DNA of 64,000 nucleotides from Pedobacter ginsengisoli (GTDB taxonomy: Bacteria > Bacteroidota > Bacteroidia > Sphingobacteriales > Sphingobacteriaceae): contig NZ_JASSYX010000003.1 of assembly GCF_030244015.1 (NCBI RefSeq), forward strand, positions 186,001 to 250,000. Direction: 5' to 3'. Below the pieces are notes generated by a model. That model ran no database searches. It was not told the origin of the DNA and worked only from the letters and a program-made list of their open reading frames with translations. Positions 63,714-64,000 of the stretch are shown here, one piece after another. Positions within the stretch are counted from its first letter, which is position 1. Every line of letters begins with the position of its first letter. The position numbers and the translations under genes were made by a program.

Positions 63714-64000
63714 ATGAAAAATAAATTCTTGTGTACTCTCGTTCTTTCGGGATTGTGCCTGGCTGTGAATGCCCAACAGGTAAAGTTTACCGAATATGAC
63801 CTGGACAATGGCTTGCATGTAATTCTTCACCAGGACAAAACAGCTCCGGTGGTGGCCGTCTCGGTAATGTACCATGTCGGCTCTAAGGATGAAGATCCTG
63901 AAAGAACAGGCTTTGCCCACTTTTTTGAACATCTTTTATTTGAAGGCAGTGAAAACATGAAGCGCGGAGATTTTATGAAGATCGTAAGCAGCAACGGTGG
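63714..64000 (+). CDS. M16-family zinc peptidase (partial, runs off the window)
   Basis: The first 95 codons or so of a secreted peptidase. A signal peptide (MKNKFLCTLVLSGLCLAVNAQ) is followed by the inverted zinc motif HFFEH (His69, Glu72, His73) in GFAHFFEHLLFEGSENM, the signature of M16 peptidases. Bacterial members often come as two related proteins encoded side by side. The rest, including the distal zinc ligand, lies beyond the window, so completeness cannot be judged. Confidence 0.9.
   Translation, partial: MKNKFLCTLVLSGLCLAVNAQQVKFTEYDLDNGLHVILHQDKTAPVVAVSVMYHVGSKDEDPERTGFAHFFEHLLFEGSENMKRGDFMKIVSSNG

Overview
The window looks like chromosomal DNA of a glycan-degrading Bacteroidota, most likely a Sphingobacteriaceae member close to Pedobacter. 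Support: a SusC/SusD pair, a PorT-like protein and a type IX secretion cargo, many secreted carbohydrate-active enzymes, genes without Shine-Dalgarno sequences, and several copies of the Bacteroidota -7 promoter element TAnnTTTG. No rRNA, tRNA, CRISPR array, insertion sequence or phage gene was seen. The species is inferred, not shown.

Region 1 (1-27.3 kb) is mostly conserved core. A LysE-type exporter faces a long minus-strand cell-envelope series. In transcription order this is alpha/beta hydrolase, CBS protein, NAD kinase, outer-membrane barrel, uppS, bamA, two Skp/OmpH chaperones, a strong terminator, murI and a PurF-like amidotransferase. Then come an SDR plus YqeY pair, and ubiE-porT diverging from engB-ubiA-pepF-amino acid permease. 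A GTG-initiated kup, a small type IX cargo, an FAH-family protein, an M23 peptidase, bcp and a hybrid histidine kinase follow.

Region 2 (27.4-38.6 kb) is accessory sugar metabolism: a FucP-type transporter, a three-domain esterase with a dead-looking first domain, a heparinase II/III-like protein downstream of a cellobiose/mannobiose 2-epimerase, a DAO-type oxidoreductase, a GH43 enzyme, and a GlxA-type AraC regulator next to small VOC and DoxX-like genes.

Region 3 (38.6-58.5 kb) is a beta-mannan polysaccharide utilisation locus. One minus-strand unit is susC, susD, a surface glycan-binding lipoprotein, a lipoprotein GH26 mannanase and a secreted protein of unknown function. An AraC regulator and an 82-residue protein lie between this and a second minus-strand unit: a second GH26, a giant ThuA / sugar-dehydrogenase / PKD / cytochrome c / CBM6-like fusion, a GH5-like glycosidase, a sodium:solute symporter, a GH130 mannosylglucose phosphorylase and a CE1-like esterase. 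Together with the epimerase 15 kb away, this gives a full route: mannan is cut at the surface and in the periplasm, mannobiose is imported, epimerised to mannosylglucose and phosphorolysed to mannose-1-phosphate and glucose. The ThuA/dehydrogenase/cytochrome fusion is the least explained component and the best candidate for new biology.

Region 4 (58.6-64 kb) holds an XRE regulator with a membrane domain, two small proteins, a GH106-type rhamnosidase, a 753-base gap containing a decayed reading frame, a clustered TACCCTTGA element and a 19-bp palindrome, and the start of an M16 peptidase cut off by the window end.
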